A stretch of DNA of 64,000 bases from Methanobrevibacter gottschalkii DSM 11977 (GTDB lineage: Archaea; Methanobacteriota; Methanobacteria; Methanobacteriales; Methanobacteriaceae). The position numbers were made by a program, and so were the translations under genes. Shown here one piece after another: positions 27,097 through 37,959 of this stretch. The notes under the pieces are model-generated. The model did not search any database, was not told the origin of the DNA, and was given only the letters and a program-made list of their open reading frames with translations. Position 1 is the first letter of the stretch; each line of letters begins with the position of its first letter. The stretch spans positions 1 to 64,000 of the forward strand of contig NZ_RKRG01000001.1 in the NCBI RefSeq assembly GCF_003814835.1, given 5' to 3'.

Positions 27097-27270
27097 ACAT
27101 ATGACATTGCTGCAGGAGATGAAATCTCATGGACAAACACAGAAGAAGGGATACTATTGAAAATTGAAAAGAAAGTTACAGAAGAAGACATAATTGGATT
27201 AATAAAAAATGAATTGCGATACAACAGCGTTGAAATTAAAAAAAGAGGGTCAAAAGGATTGAAATGGTGA
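27097..27270 (+). pseudogene. VapB/AbrB-like antitoxin remnant
   Basis: The frame TYDIAAGDEISWTNTEEG, then IEKKVTEEDIIGLIKNEL, ends at the stop at 27268-27270. YDIAAGDEI is the second half of an AbrB/SpoVT-type swapped-hairpin DNA-binding domain, and the rest is the tail that wraps around the toxin. No start codon and no first half of the domain are found upstream in frame, so the gene is truncated. It lies 4 bp before the PIN-domain gene, the usual antitoxin-toxin order. Confidence 0.6.
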
Positions 27271-27274
27271 TAAC

Positions 27275-27661
27275 TTGATATTTGTAGATGCAACTTACAT
27301 AATTGCATTAATAGTCGAAAAAAGACCAGTGGCACAAGGATGCAGTTAGATTGCTTGAAAAATTAAAATCTGAAGACAAAATAATCACCGGAGCGATGAT
27401 TATCGAAACATTGAATCTCATTGGAAGTTGTCACAGCGGAAAAGTAGGGGCAATAGCATTTAAATATATTAAAGATAACTTCACCATATTTAAATCAGAT
27501 ACATTACTTGAAGAATCACTTAGATACTACCTCAAATTTGATGGAACGTTATCACTAGCGGACTGCACAGCAATCCACACCATGAAAGAAAATAACATCT
27601 TGAAATAGTATCATTTGATGATGATTTTGATAAAGTTGGAGGCATACTAAGAATCTGTTAA
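27275..27661 (+). pseudogene. VapC-like PIN-domain toxin, twice frameshifted
   Basis: From the TTG at 27275 it reads LIFVDATYIIALIVEK (first PIN Asp). One surplus A in the run 27318-27323 breaks the frame. The main open part follows: KDAVRLLEKLKSEDKIITGA, MIIETLNLIG (Glu), LSLADCTAIHTM (Asp). Near 27601 one base is missing before EIVSFDDDFDKVGGI (last Asp), ending at 27661. PIN toxins of VapBC systems cut RNA; all four acidic positions survive but the gene cannot give a whole protein. The open frame 27351-27608 is its middle part. Confidence 0.7.
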
Positions 27662-27684
27662 AAAAGAAAAAAAGAAAAGGAAGT
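27662..27684 (-). terminator. T-rich terminator of gdhA
   Basis: Directly after the gdhA stop the minus strand has TTCCTTTTCTTTTTTTCTTT, a pyrimidine/T tract of the kind that stops archaeal RNA polymerase. Confidence 0.55.
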
Positions 27685-29064
<1,380 letters not shown>

Positions 29065-29080
29065 TTATTAAATTAATTTT

Positions 29081-29102
29081 TTTGCCGGAATTTTTCGGCA
29101 AA
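29081..29102. promoter_or_regulatory. Operator-like inverted repeat in the gdhA promoter/leader
   Basis: TTTGCCG-GAATTTTT-CGGCAAA, perfect 7-bp arms. A TATA-like TTTAAATA at 29138-29145 puts the expected start of transcription near 29115, so the repeat would lie at about +13 to +34. The rest of 29103-29536 is A+T-rich without other clear signals except a TATA-like CTTTAAATACT near 29455 for the gene at 29537. Confidence 0.55.
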
Positions 29103-29536
29103 TTTAACAATATACTTAATTGTATGGATGTTCTCATATTTAAATATTATTCAATTTTTAATAAAATATTCAAATAAATTTAATAAAAATCAATAATTAT
29201 TATAAACATTGTATAGATAAGATAGATAAAAAATAATTAATTGGACATAAGATTTAATATAAAAATTTAAAATGTCTAACCAAAATAATCAAATAATGGA
29301 CAAAGTCGGAAAATGATTGCCAACCAAGAAATTCCGAAGTGTGAAAAAAATCAAACTGCCAATTTCAATAAAATGCATCTAAAAATTCCGAACAAATAAA
29401 AACATATCGGATAAATATTAAACAAAAACACATATAAATCAGAAAAGCATAACTCTTTAAATACTATAACTTACAAATTAATCTACGAAATATATTAAAA
29501 ATTTAATTTTAGTAGACAAAATCATAAGGTTAAAAA

Positions 29537-29788
29537 ATGAGTGTGGAAAAATTAACTAAATCCCAATATAATGATTTGAAAAATAGCTATCTTACAAAAA
29601 ACAGAACAATGCATTCACTATATGCTGAAATCAATAAAGAAAACAAAGTCGACAAACATTTATTTTTCAAATTAATAAATAAAATCAGACAAGAGGAAGG
29701 ATTAAATGATTTTTATACAATGAAAAAAGAAAAAAAGAGAAATAACATTATAGAAAATTTGGACAAATCTCCAAAATACTATAACTAA
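29537..29788 (+). CDS. Small charged hypothetical protein
   Basis: The 83-aa, Lys/Asn/Glu-rich protein ([20 protein letters not shown], then [15 protein letters not shown], then a basic tail KKEKKRNN) has no membrane segment or known motif. The predicted structure is mainly helical. The ATG follows AAGGTTAAAAA, a fair ribosome binding site, and a TATA-like box lies about 75 bp upstream, so it looks like a real gene. Its stop overlaps that of the aRF1 gene tail to tail. It could bind nucleic acid, given its basic end, but nothing proves this. Confidence 0.55.
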   Translation: MSVEKLTKSQYNDLKNSYLTKNRTMHSLYAEINKENKVDKHLFFKLINKIRQEEGLNDFYTMKKEKKRNNIIENLDKSPKYYN

Positions 29789-31029
29789 TATTCTACATAA
29801 TACCTTAAAATAGCAGCAATACCACCGAATGCTCTGAAAAGCTGCATGCCCTCTTCAGTTTCAGTGGAAATGAATTCAACATTTGTATTCATCTCTTCTG
29901 CTTTTTCAACAAATTCATCAGTCAAATCTTTTGAAGCCACTTCTTTAAAAGTATCGTTACAATTAGGACATCTTTCATTGAATTTATCCGCTTCAGCCTG
30001 AGTTTTAACAGTGACTTCAATTTGAGTTCCGCAATTGGTACATTCAAATGTTTTACGCATACTTGACAAATCTTCTGATAACAGCAGAGTGTCAACAGCA
30101 CCCATAATCAAATTATTTCTAACCTGATTTTCACCATAAGAACATAAACCTTTATCTTTAGTTAATTCTTTCAGGAATCTTTGAACCTGTTTTTTCTCAT
30201 GCATAACATCCAAATTATCCAAAATATCTGCAGATTTATCAATGACTTCACGAATACCCGGTTCTCCAGTGTATGATGTATCAACAGTTGCTATTATTTT
30301 ATCCTTAAGCTCATATTGAAGATAGTCCCCCTGGATAAATTCCTCTTTGGTGAAACCTGGTCCGCCAACGATGATTCCTTTCAAATCATCTTTAAGCTCC
30401 AAGAAGTCATCATTCATATGTTCCCCAATACGTTTTTTGAACTCGTGAGCCGCAAGGTCAATTACACGGTCAAACCTTCTTTGTGATTGCCCTCCTGCTT
30501 TGTGCTTACCTGGAACACCACTTGTCAGGTGAGTTAGAATATTGACCTTTTTACCCTTTAAAGTAGCGACAGTAGCTTCTTTTCTGTCAACTACTGCAAG
30601 ACCATAGGTGTCTCTCTCTTCAATGATTTCTTCCAAAGGTTCAATGAAAAATTCATTATTGCATTTATACCAGTAAGTAGTGATTGGTTCAGGAGGTTCT
30701 AAAATATATTTTTCCATTTTTTCAGTGCCCGGACCTCCTTTAGGAATCATGCCCACAAACAAAACCAGACCATTTTCTGGAGGTTGTTTATATAAGCGTA
30801 TACTTTGTAAAATTACTTCGATTGCGGATTGTACATTTTTTCTTGTTTGTTTACTCTTAATGTTAGCACTTTGTCCGAGTTCATCTCTCATGTGCTTACC
30901 AACATCACTTAATTGCTTATCATGTGGAATGTAAACGGAAACAAGCTCTGTACCTCTACCTCTTTTTCCAGATAGTTCTTTTAAAGTTTTTTTAAATTCA
31001 TATAACTCTTTTGATGATACTTCAGCCAT
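29785..31029 (-). CDS. prf1: Peptide chain release factor aRF1
   Basis: The 414-aa class-1 release factor recognises all three stop codons and releases the peptide from the ribosome. The stop-codon recognition loop NIKS is at 56-59 and the hydrolysis motif GGQ at 179-181 ([15 protein letters not shown]). The third domain carries a zinc-binding set CTNC...CPNC in an extra mini-domain, as in other archaeal/eukaryal RF1. Length and order of domains are standard. It is read leftwards; a short gap separates it from the diverging dihydrouridine synthase gene. Confidence 0.97.
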   Translation of the reverse strand: MAEVSSKELYEFKKTLKELSGKRGRGTELVSVYIPHDKQLSDVGKHMRDELGQSANIKSKQTRKNVQSAIEVILQSIRLYKQPPENGLVLFVGMIPKGGPGTEKMEKYILEPPEPITTYWYKCNNEFFIEPLEEIIEERDTYGLAVVDRKEATVATLKGKKVNILTHLTSGVPGKHKAGGQSQRRFDRVIDLAAHEFKKRIGEHMNDDFLELKDDLKGIIVGGPGFTKEEFIQGDYLQYELKDKIIATVDTSYTGEPGIREVIDKSADILDNLDVMHEKKQVQRFLKELTKDKGLCSYGENQVRNNLIMGAVDTLLLSEDLSSMRKTFECTNCGTQIEVTVKTQAEADKFNERCPNCNDTFKEVASKDLTDEFVEKAEEMNTNVEFISTETEEGMQLFRAFGGIAAILRYYVEY

Positions 31030-31172
31030 GTTATCCCTATAAAAATTAAATTAATATAATAGTATTAATTTTCTTTTTTTATATATAAATAATTAATTAA
31101 AAAATAGCCATTTTATACTATTTTTTGAAAGCGGCAAAAAACATAAAAATAATTAAAAGAAATAAAAATGTA

Positions 31173-32192
31173 ATGAAATGGAAAATTGGTAATGTCAAAA
31201 TATCAAATCAGATAGTCTTAGCACCCATGGCAGGGATATGTGACTATGCATTCAGAAGCATAATCAAATCCATGGGTTGCGGTTTGATTGAAACAGAAAT
31301 GGTTTCAGATAAAGCTATAATGTATAACAATTTTAAAACACAAGAAATGCTATTTATGAAAGACGAAGAAAGGCCTATCTCACAGCAGATTTTCGGTTGC
31401 GGCACTGACTCTTTTAAAATTGCTTCCAAATACATCTATGAAAATATGAAACCTGACATTATCGACATTAATATGGGATGTCCCGTTAAAAAAGTAGCCA
31501 TTAAATCAAAAGCTGGAAGTGCGCTTTTAAAGAATCCTGAAAAAGCAAGAAGCATTGTGGAAACCGTTGTTGATAGTGTTCCAATACCGGTCACTGTTAA
31601 AATTAGGAGCGGGTGGGATAAAAGTAGCATTAATGCAGTTGAAATGGCGCAAATAATCGAAGAGGCGGGGGCTTCAGCAATTACTGTCCATCCCCGTACA
31701 AGACATCAAAGGTACGACATTCCTGCAGACTGGTCAATAATCAAGGATGTTAAAAACCATGTATCCATACCAGTTATCGGAAACGGAGATATTAAATCAT
31801 GTTATGATGCTAAAAGAATGCTTGATGAAACTGGCTGTGATGCAATAATGATCGGCAGAGCAACGCTTGGAAATCCCTGGCTTGTAAAACAATGCATTGA
31901 CTACATAGATTATGGCATGGAACCTGAAAAAATTTCAGTTGAAGAAAAAATAAATATGGCCAAAAGGCATGCTGATATAATTGAGAAAACTCAAGCGGAA
32001 AAATTAGCAATTTCCAGAATGAGAACACAGACTGCATACTACATGAAAGGAATGTATAACACTGCAGATATCAAACCAAAATTGTTTAAAATGAATTCAA
32101 AAGAGGAAATATTCAGTCTTTTAGATGAGTATTTGGCTTCACATAAGCAGCATCTTAGAGAATTTGTCAAACAAAACCAAATCCTCTCCTGA
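31173..32192 (+). CDS. tRNA-dihydrouridine synthase
   Basis: The flavoenzyme (339 aa from the ATG at 31173; the frame is open from a TTG at 31125) reduces uridines in the tRNA D-loop. Motifs: VLAPMAGICDYAFR (FMN binding), IDINMGCPVKKV with the catalytic Cys, VTVKIRSGWD, ITVHPRTRHQRY, PVIGNGDI and IMIGRATLGNPWL. The MKWKIGNVKI start lines up with DusB-type proteins, so the 16 upstream residues (lysine-rich) are probably not translated. Its end overlaps by 54 bp the end of the opposing gene at 32139. Confidence 0.9.
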   Translation: MKWKIGNVKISNQIVLAPMAGICDYAFRSIIKSMGCGLIETEMVSDKAIMYNNFKTQEMLFMKDEERPISQQIFGCGTDSFKIASKYIYENMKPDIIDINMGCPVKKVAIKSKAGSALLKNPEKARSIVETVVDSVPIPVTVKIRSGWDKSSINAVEMAQIIEEAGASAITVHPRTRHQRYDIPADWSIIKDVKNHVSIPVIGNGDIKSCYDAKRMLDETGCDAIMIGRATLGNPWLVKQCIDYIDYGMEPEKISVEEKINMAKRHADIIEKTQAEKLAISRMRTQTAYYMKGMYNTADIKPKLFKMNSKEEIFSLLDEYLASHKQHLREFVKQNQILS

Positions 32193-33107
32193 AATTGTGT
32201 TTATTTCCAAAAGATCCATACCAGTGAGTTTTTCAACCTCACGAGCTAAACAGACATATGTATCCGGATAGTCATTATATCCAAACAAATGCCAAATAAT
32301 CCCCTCTTCAAAAACCATTTCCAGATACCAGTCATATCCTTCCAAATCATCAGGATCCCGAGTATTAGATTTGTTGTGATATTCATCAAAAATCCAGTTA
32401 TAAACATGATACTTTTCAAGTAAACTTAAAATTGCATTCTCATCGCCAGAAGACAAATTTTTATCAATATAACCGTCAATCCTCTTTTTATTAAAATCGA
32501 TGATTAATCTTGGTTTTGGAATATCATAGGGATAAGTCCTGTAATGTCCAAATTCAATAGCTTTAAGTTTCAATAGCTCCCCATCATAATAAACACCATC
32601 CAAACATACGTCATAGAATAATGGGGTGACCATCTGTTTTTGATAATCAAGATGGAGGACATCAAAATTTAATAGTTCTTTTAAGATTTCACCAAACTTA
32701 ATCCAATTTATCGGAAAGTTATTCTTAAAAGCATATTCCTCATAGTTATCAGTTGAATAGATAATAATATTGCATGAATAAATCAACTCTATTTTTTCAA
32801 AATAAGAAAAATTTTCAGACCTGAAATCTTTAAAAAGATTTAGCTTATTAAAATCATTCAAGAATTTATCAGCTTGTTTAAGATTGAAATGGCAGATTTC
32901 ACTTGTCATGTTACGACGCAGCCCGCTCAAGATTTCAATCCAGGAATCGTCACAAAGATCACTTTCACTTAAAAACTTATCACCGCTGCCCCTCTCAGAG
33001 ATTTTATAGTATGCCGAATTATTTGAAAAATCAATTGTGAAACATTCATAATGGCGATTAAGACGTTTGAAATTAAATCTTTGCGTAATCTCTATTTTTT
33101 CAATCAT
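32139..33107 (-). CDS. Hypothetical protein, tail-to-tail overlap with dus
   Basis: The 322-aa soluble protein is acidic and rich in aromatic residues (SFDVLHLDYQKQMVTPLFYD, YRTYPYDIPKPRLIIDF, then DLEGYDWYLEMVFEEG). There is no signal peptide, membrane segment or motif I know. The segment WYLEMVFEEGIIWHLFGYN near the C-terminus looks like a conserved beta-hairpin core. The last 18 codons overlap the dus gene on the opposite strand. Base use fits its neighbours, so it is probably native to this lineage. Function not assigned. Confidence 0.6.
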   Translation of the reverse strand: MIEKIEITQRFNFKRLNRHYECFTIDFSNNSAYYKISERGSGDKFLSESDLCDDSWIEILSGLRRNMTSEICHFNLKQADKFLNDFNKLNLFKDFRSENFSYFEKIELIYSCNIIIYSTDNYEEYAFKNNFPINWIKFGEILKELLNFDVLHLDYQKQMVTPLFYDVCLDGVYYDGELLKLKAIEFGHYRTYPYDIPKPRLIIDFNKKRIDGYIDKNLSSGDENAILSLLEKYHVYNWIFDEYHNKSNTRDPDDLEGYDWYLEMVFEEGIIWHLFGYNDYPDTYVCLAREVEKLTGMDLLEINTISGEDLVLFDKFSKMLLM

Positions 33108-33204
33108 TTAATTAAAATATCTAATGCGAGTTTAATATAATTATGGTAATAATTGAAAAACTTTATAATATATTAATTAGTTAATTATTAAATTAAGTGA
33201 TAGT

Positions 33205-33723
33205 ATGGTTTTTAGAAGATGCCCGCAATGTGGTTCGACAAGTGATGATCAATATGGTTTTTGTATAAAATGTGGGTGGGAATTTGCAAAAATAGACGCC
33301 ACAAAGAATTTATGTCCTTTATGCGGACATGAAAATCCGAATGAAGCAGATTTCTGTGTTAAATGTGGTGCGCCACTCGTTTTTAAGAATCATCCGAATG
33401 AAGAGCAAAGGAATATAACCCCAATAGTAATAAACAAAGAAGTTGCTGGAACACCTATTCAAAAAAACAGCGGCGGATGGATTAAATGGATTATAATACT
33501 GGGATATATCTTTTCAATTTTAGGCGGTCTTTTAGGATTGATCATTGCAGTTTATTTAGTTACAAGAAAAGAAGCGACTGTTAGAAAACATGGAATCATA
33601 CAACTTGCAATATTTGCATTCTATATCGTATTAATTGCCGCATTATATGCAACCGGAATGATTCCTGCAGATGCAATTACCAACTATCAACAATTAATTG
33701 CTGGAAATATGACCCTTCCTTAA
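33205..33723 (+). CDS. Membrane protein with two zinc ribbons
   Basis: The 172-aa protein has two N-terminal zinc ribbons (CPQC-x10-CIKC and CPLC-x10-CVKC), a short linker, and two or three hydrophobic segments (about 93-117 IKWIIILGYIFSILGG.. and 130-150 IIQLAIFAFYIVLIAALYA). Such zinc-ribbon membrane proteins are numerous in Methanobrevibacter; the ribbons face the cytoplasm and may hold partners. The ATG follows AAGTGATAGT. It overlaps the acetyltransferase gene at its end by 30 bp. Confidence 0.75.
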   Translation: MVFRRCPQCGSTSDDQYGFCIKCGWEFAKIDATKNLCPLCGHENPNEADFCVKCGAPLVFKNHPNEEQRNITPIVINKEVAGTPIQKNSGGWIKWIIILGYIFSILGGLLGLIIAVYLVTRKEATVRKHGIIQLAIFAFYIVLIAALYATGMIPADAITNYQQLIAGNMTLP

Positions 33724-34149
33724 CGGCAGATACATAATAACTGCACCATCACCACTTGCATAATAATTCGGAACAGTTCTATCTATCTGAAAATTAAATC
33801 TCCTATAAAATTCAATAGCTCCATCATTATGTTCATTTACTTCCAAGTAAATATTATCAATATTAAGCATGGACAAAATAGAAATAGCTTTAACTAAAAG
33901 TTTAGTTCCAGCACCTAAACGCCTGTAATTTTCATCAACAGCTATTGATATGATATGTCCATTAAATTCGTATTTAATCCAAAACATCACATAACCAATC
34001 ACATGACCTTCATGTTCTGCAACTAAAAATCCAATACCCATTTCATATAACTGCTGAAACATTTTTATTCCGTAAGACTGGTCAAAAGACATGTTTTCTA
34101 TTTCAAAAACTCTTTTTAAATCATTTGGATTGAATTTTCGTATAATCAT
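33694..34149 (-). CDS. GNAT acetyltransferase, RimI-like
   Basis: The 151-aa protein is counted from the internal ATG at 34149 (MIIRKFNPNDLKRVFEIEN), where GNAT proteins normally begin; the frame is open from 34173. It has VIGYVMFWIKYEFNGHIISI, VDENYRRLGAGTKLLVKAI (acetyl-CoA pocket RRLGAG) and YLEVNEHNDGAIEFYRRFNF, all typical for RimI/Ard1-type N-terminal protein acetyltransferases. It probably acetylates N-termini of proteins in the cytoplasm. It ends within the zinc-ribbon gene on the other strand. Confidence 0.85.
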   Translation of the reverse strand: MIIRKFNPNDLKRVFEIENMSFDQSYGIKMFQQLYEMGIGFLVAEHEGHVIGYVMFWIKYEFNGHIISIAVDENYRRLGAGTKLLVKAISILSMLNIDNIYLEVNEHNDGAIEFYRRFNFQIDRTVPNYYASGDGAVIMYLPLRKGHISSN

Positions 34150-34218
34150 AACAACATTAACTATAAAAACCAAGATATTTAATAGTTTGGTATATTAAAT
34201 ATTAAATGAGGATTAAAT

Positions 34219-34608
34219 ATGTGGCAAGATTTTGGAGATTACATTTTAAGCGAAGCCGGAGATGATCCGGTTAAAATTGCAGAGATTGGTGTTGGAAAAT
34301 TCGACAAAATATCAGAAATATTATCCGAAAAGAAGAACATAACCGTTCTTAAAACAGATATTCACCCAAAAGATTCAACAGTGATAAAAGACGACGTTAC
34401 AAATCCCAATCTTGAATTATACAAAGATGTTGATATTATCTACTCAATCAGACCGCCAAGTGAACTTCAGCCTCATCTAATTAATCTTGCTGAAAAGATA
34501 AACTCCCAGTTAATAATAAAACCTTTGACAAATGAAGATTTAAATACTGGCAGAGTTAAAATGAAACTAAAAAACTATAAGAAAGCTAGTTTTTATATAT
34601 TGAGGTAA
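34219..34608 (+). CDS. UPF0146 family protein
   Basis: The 129-aa protein matches the small archaeal UPF0146 family: VKIAEIGVGKFDKISEIL, VLKTDIHPKDSTVIKDDVTN, VDIIYSIRPPSELQPHLINLA. The order resembles a minimal Rossmann methyltransferase (EIGVG as motif I, D in KTDI as the acidic residue), but there is no known reaction. It is followed after 4 bp by the P-type ATPase gene and cobK, likely in one transcript. Confidence 0.85.
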   Translation: MWQDFGDYILSEAGDDPVKIAEIGVGKFDKISEILSEKKNITVLKTDIHPKDSTVIKDDVTNPNLELYKDVDIIYSIRPPSELQPHLINLAEKINSQLIIKPLTNEDLNTGRVKMKLKNYKKASFYILR

Positions 34609-34612
34609 TTTA

Positions 34613-37042
34613 ATGGAAAAACTTCTAAAAAAATATAATACAACACCTGATGGATTAAGCGAAAGTGAAGTTCTTAAAAGGCATGAAAGATACGGTTTAA
34701 ACGAGCTTGATGAAAAAAAACCAACACCACCAATAATATTATTTTTATCCCAGTTTGCAGATATTTTAATAGCTCTTTTAATTATTGCAGCCATTGCATC
34801 TTTTGCAATTGGTGATACAATAGATGCAGGAGTGATTTTACTTGCAGTGCTTTTAAATGTAATAATCGGATTCATTCAGGAATATCGGTCAATAAGAGCA
34901 GTCAATAGCCTTAAAGATTTAATGGTCAAAAAAGCCATTGTTAAAAGGAATAATGAAGTCCTTGAAGTTGATGCTAGATTCTTGACCATTGGTGATATTG
35001 TAATTCTTGAAGAAGGAAATAAATCACCTGCCGATTTAATACTAATTGAAAGCAATGATATAAACTGTGATGAATCATTCCTAACAGGAGAATCTGAAGC
35101 GGTTATAAAAGAAGAAAAAGATGCTGTTTTTATGGATTCCAATATTATTTCAGGCCATGGGCTTGGAATTGTTACAGATATCGGAATGGATACGGAAATC
35201 GGGAAAATCGCAGAAATTGTTCATGAAGAAGATGAGAAGACACCGCTTGCAGTGAAAGTTGGAAAACTTGGAAAAATCTTATCAGCAATTGCGATTTTGG
35301 TTTGTACAGTTATTTTTATTTTAGAATTAATCCAGGGAGCAGGTATTGTGGAAACGTTTATGACTGCTGTTTCACTAGCAGTTGCAGCAATTCCTGAAGG
35401 TCTTCCTGCAGTTTTAACATTAACACTTGCACTTGGAATGTCTGAGATGGCATCATCAGATGCTCTTGTTAAAAGATTATTATCTGTTGAAACATTAGGT
35501 TCATGTACCATCATCTGCAGTGACAAGACAGGAACATTAACTGATAATAAAATGAGTGTTGTTGAGAGTTATTTATTAAACAAAGACAAATTATTGTTAA
35601 TTTCAAAATTATGCAACAATGCGATAATTAAAGATAATGCCCTTATCGGAAATCAGACTGACGGAGCTATTTTAAGATTTGCACAAAATTATGAAACTTC
35701 CCTTGAGCGCATTGATGAAATCCCTCTTGACAGCAACCGTAAAATGATGACCACAATACATAGGTTAGACAGTGAAAATAAAATTGTTTTATCAAAAGGT
35801 GCACCAGAAATAATTCTAAATAACTGCAAATATATAGATAACAACGGAAGTATAGAAATACTTGATGAAGAAATAAAGGAAACTGTAGTTAAAAGAATTG
35901 ATGAAATGAGTGATGAAGCATTAAGAGTAATCGGATTTGCATACAAAATCAATGATGATGAACGACCTGAAGAAAATCTCATTTTTACAGGACTGCTTGG
36001 ATTAATTGATCCCCCAAAGAAAAATGCCAAAAAAGCAGTGAAGGAATGCATTAATGCTGGAATTAAAGTAAGAATGATTACCGGAGACCATGAAAAAACG
36101 GCAAGTGCAATAGCAAAGCAGCTTGGAATATTAACTGACGGCCGTGTAATTACAGGCAAAGAATTAGAAAAAATCAGTGATGAGGAATATCTGGCCATTG
36201 CAGATGATATTCAGGTTTATGCAAGGGTAAAACCTGCTCAAAAAATGAGAATAGTTGAAGCTTTAAAAGATTTAGGAAACATAGTTGCAATGACAGGAGA
36301 CGGAATTAACGATGCACCTGCTCTTAAAAAAGCATCAATAGGTATTGCAATGGGCGATGGTACTGATGTTTCTAAAGAGTCATCGGACATGATTTTACAG
36401 GACAATGATTTTTCAACAATTGTAAAAGCAATAAAAGAAGGGCGTAAAATTTACGACAACATTAAAAGATTCGTCAAATTCCAAGTATCAACAAATGTGG
36501 GTGCTATTCTAACAATAGTCGGAACAAGCCTACTCAATTTACCTCTGCCATTCAATCCTGCACAATTATTGTGGTTGAATATAGTTATGGACGGCCCGCC
36601 GGCACAAACATTAGGTATGGAAGGTGCTGAAAAAGATACAATGGCAAGACCTCCTGAAACCGGAGACATCTTAACCAAAAAAACATTAACTGAAATATTT
36701 CTATTAGGATTAGTGATGGCTACCGGAACAATTCTAGTATTTAGCTGGGAGATATATAGTGGTGCACCAACTGAAAAAGCAATGAGTGTTGCATTTACAT
36801 TATTTGTAGTTTACCAATTATTTAATGCATTTAACGGAAGATCAAACTCGACTAAATCAAGCAAATATTTATATATTGGACTTGCATTGTCATTCATGCT
36901 CCAATTGCTAATAATATACATACCGCAGCTACAAATAATATTTAGAACAACTGCAATCGGCATTGCAGAATGGACAATCATAATTATTGTTGCATCAACA
37001 ATAATAGCTGCTCAGAAAATAATGAATAAAGTGATAAAATGA
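34613..37042 (+). CDS. P2-type cation-transporting ATPase (Ca2+-ATPase-like)
   Basis: The 809-aa membrane pump shows all P-type ATPase marks: N-terminal cation-ATPase domain (GLSESEVLKRHERYGLNEL), dephosphorylation loop TGES (158-161), membrane helix 4 with PEGLP (261-265), phosphorylation site DKTGT (304-308), ATP-binding KGAPEIIL, TGD, and hinge TGDGINDAPALKKASIGIAMG. Helix 6 has NIVMDGPPAQTLG. Ten hydrophobic segments are expected. PEGLP plus the N/D in helix 6 point to the P2A (Ca2+/Mn2+) group rather than to heavy-metal pumps. The ATGA overlap with cobK suggests coupled translation. Confidence 0.92.
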   Translation: MEKLLKKYNTTPDGLSESEVLKRHERYGLNELDEKKPTPPIILFLSQFADILIALLIIAAIASFAIGDTIDAGVILLAVLLNVIIGFIQEYRSIRAVNSLKDLMVKKAIVKRNNEVLEVDARFLTIGDIVILEEGNKSPADLILIESNDINCDESFLTGESEAVIKEEKDAVFMDSNIISGHGLGIVTDIGMDTEIGKIAEIVHEEDEKTPLAVKVGKLGKILSAIAILVCTVIFILELIQGAGIVETFMTAVSLAVAAIPEGLPAVLTLTLALGMSEMASSDALVKRLLSVETLGSCTIICSDKTGTLTDNKMSVVESYLLNKDKLLLISKLCNNAIIKDNALIGNQTDGAILRFAQNYETSLERIDEIPLDSNRKMMTTIHRLDSENKIVLSKGAPEIILNNCKYIDNNGSIEILDEEIKETVVKRIDEMSDEALRVIGFAYKINDDERPEENLIFTGLLGLIDPPKKNAKKAVKECINAGIKVRMITGDHEKTASAIAKQLGILTDGRVITGKELEKISDEEYLAIADDIQVYARVKPAQKMRIVEALKDLGNIVAMTGDGINDAPALKKASIGIAMGDGTDVSKESSDMILQDNDFSTIVKAIKEGRKIYDNIKRFVKFQVSTNVGAILTIVGTSLLNLPLPFNPAQLLWLNIVMDGPPAQTLGMEGAEKDTMARPPETGDILTKKTLTEIFLLGLVMATGTILVFSWEIYSGAPTEKAMSVAFTLFVVYQLFNAFNGRSNSTKSSKYLYIGLALSFMLQLLIIYIPQLQIIFRTTAIGIAEWTIIIIVASTIIAAQKIMNKVIK

Positions 37043-37824
37043 AGATTTTCCTATTAGGCGGTACAAAAGACTCAATAAATATTATCAAATTTATAAAAAA
37101 GAATTATGATGCATATATTCTAACAACCACAACAACAGAATATGGCGCTAAACTTGCAAAGGAAGGCGGAAGCGATGATACAATAGCCCGACCGCTTCCA
37201 AAAGAAGAAATAATTGATATGATAATAAGTAAAAATTATGATATTTTAATTGATGCAACCCACCCTTTTGCAGAGCACATAACACAGACTAGCGCAAGCA
37301 TTGAAAATGAATTGAAAATACCATATTTACGCTTTGAAAGACCTATCACCAACCTTGAAAACATTGACACATCAAATGTGTATTATGTAAATTCATTCAT
37401 TGAAGCGGGAAAATTAATAGCTAGTGAATTCAGTAAAGGAAATGTACTGCATTTTGCAGGTGCTAACACCATGGAAGACATCCTAAAAAATATCCCAACA
37501 GACAGGTTTTATCCAAGAATTTTGAAAGTGGAAAAATCTGTTGAAAAATGTAATGAACTAAATATAAACCCCAACCATATTATTCCAATGACCGGTGCTG
37601 CAAGCACAAAAGAAAATATCGAACTGATTGAAAAATACAATGCCAGTGTAATAATTACTAAAGAAAGTGGTGAAATAGGAGGAGTTATTGATAAAATAGA
37701 AGCAGCCAATGCGAAAAACATTGCAGTGGTTATGATTCGAAGACCACAGATAAAAGAAATAAATAAAAAAAATATTGTATCCAATTTAGATGAATTAGAT
37801 GTTGAATTAAAAAACTTTTTTTAA
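37039..37824 (+). CDS. cobK: Precorrin-6A/cobalt-precorrin-6A reductase
   Basis: The 261-aa enzyme reduces (cobalt-)precorrin-6A in corrin ring synthesis (cobamide and related cofactors, needed by methanogens for methyl transfer). Typical are IFLLGGTKDSINI, YILTTTTTEYG, ILIDATHPFAEHIT, YLRFERP, VLHFAGANTMEDIL, FYPRILKV, IIPMTGAASTKEN and VIITKESGEIGG. Length is normal. It starts within the ATPase stop codon (ATGA). No other corrin gene is in the window. Confidence 0.92.
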   Translation: MKIFLLGGTKDSINIIKFIKKNYDAYILTTTTTEYGAKLAKEGGSDDTIARPLPKEEIIDMIISKNYDILIDATHPFAEHITQTSASIENELKIPYLRFERPITNLENIDTSNVYYVNSFIEAGKLIASEFSKGNVLHFAGANTMEDILKNIPTDRFYPRILKVEKSVEKCNELNINPNHIIPMTGAASTKENIELIEKYNASVIITKESGEIGGVIDKIEAANAKNIAVVMIRRPQIKEINKKNIVSNLDELDVELKNFF

Positions 37825-37842
37825 AAATAGATATAAAATAAA

Positions 37843-37925
37843 CGCCGAGACTGGGATTTGAACCCAGGCGGAGAGACTCCACAGGATTTCAAGTCCTGCG
37901 CCTTACCAGACTAGACTATCTCGGC
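37843..37925 (-). tRNA. tRNA-Ser (anticodon UGA)
   Basis: Type II tRNA with a long variable arm. Acceptor GCCGAGA/TCTCGGC, anticodon stem CAGGA/TCCTG with loop CTTGAAA (anticodon TGA), T-arm with GGTTCAAATCC. Discriminator G; CCA is not encoded. It lies just after rps10. Confidence 0.95.
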
Positions 37926-37959
37926 ATATCAAAGGAATATTTAGAAAAAATCTAAATAT

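Noticed and set aside
26982-27335. 117-aa open frame on the minus strand
   Set aside because: Antisense of the VapBC remnant; no ribosome binding site or recognisable motif.
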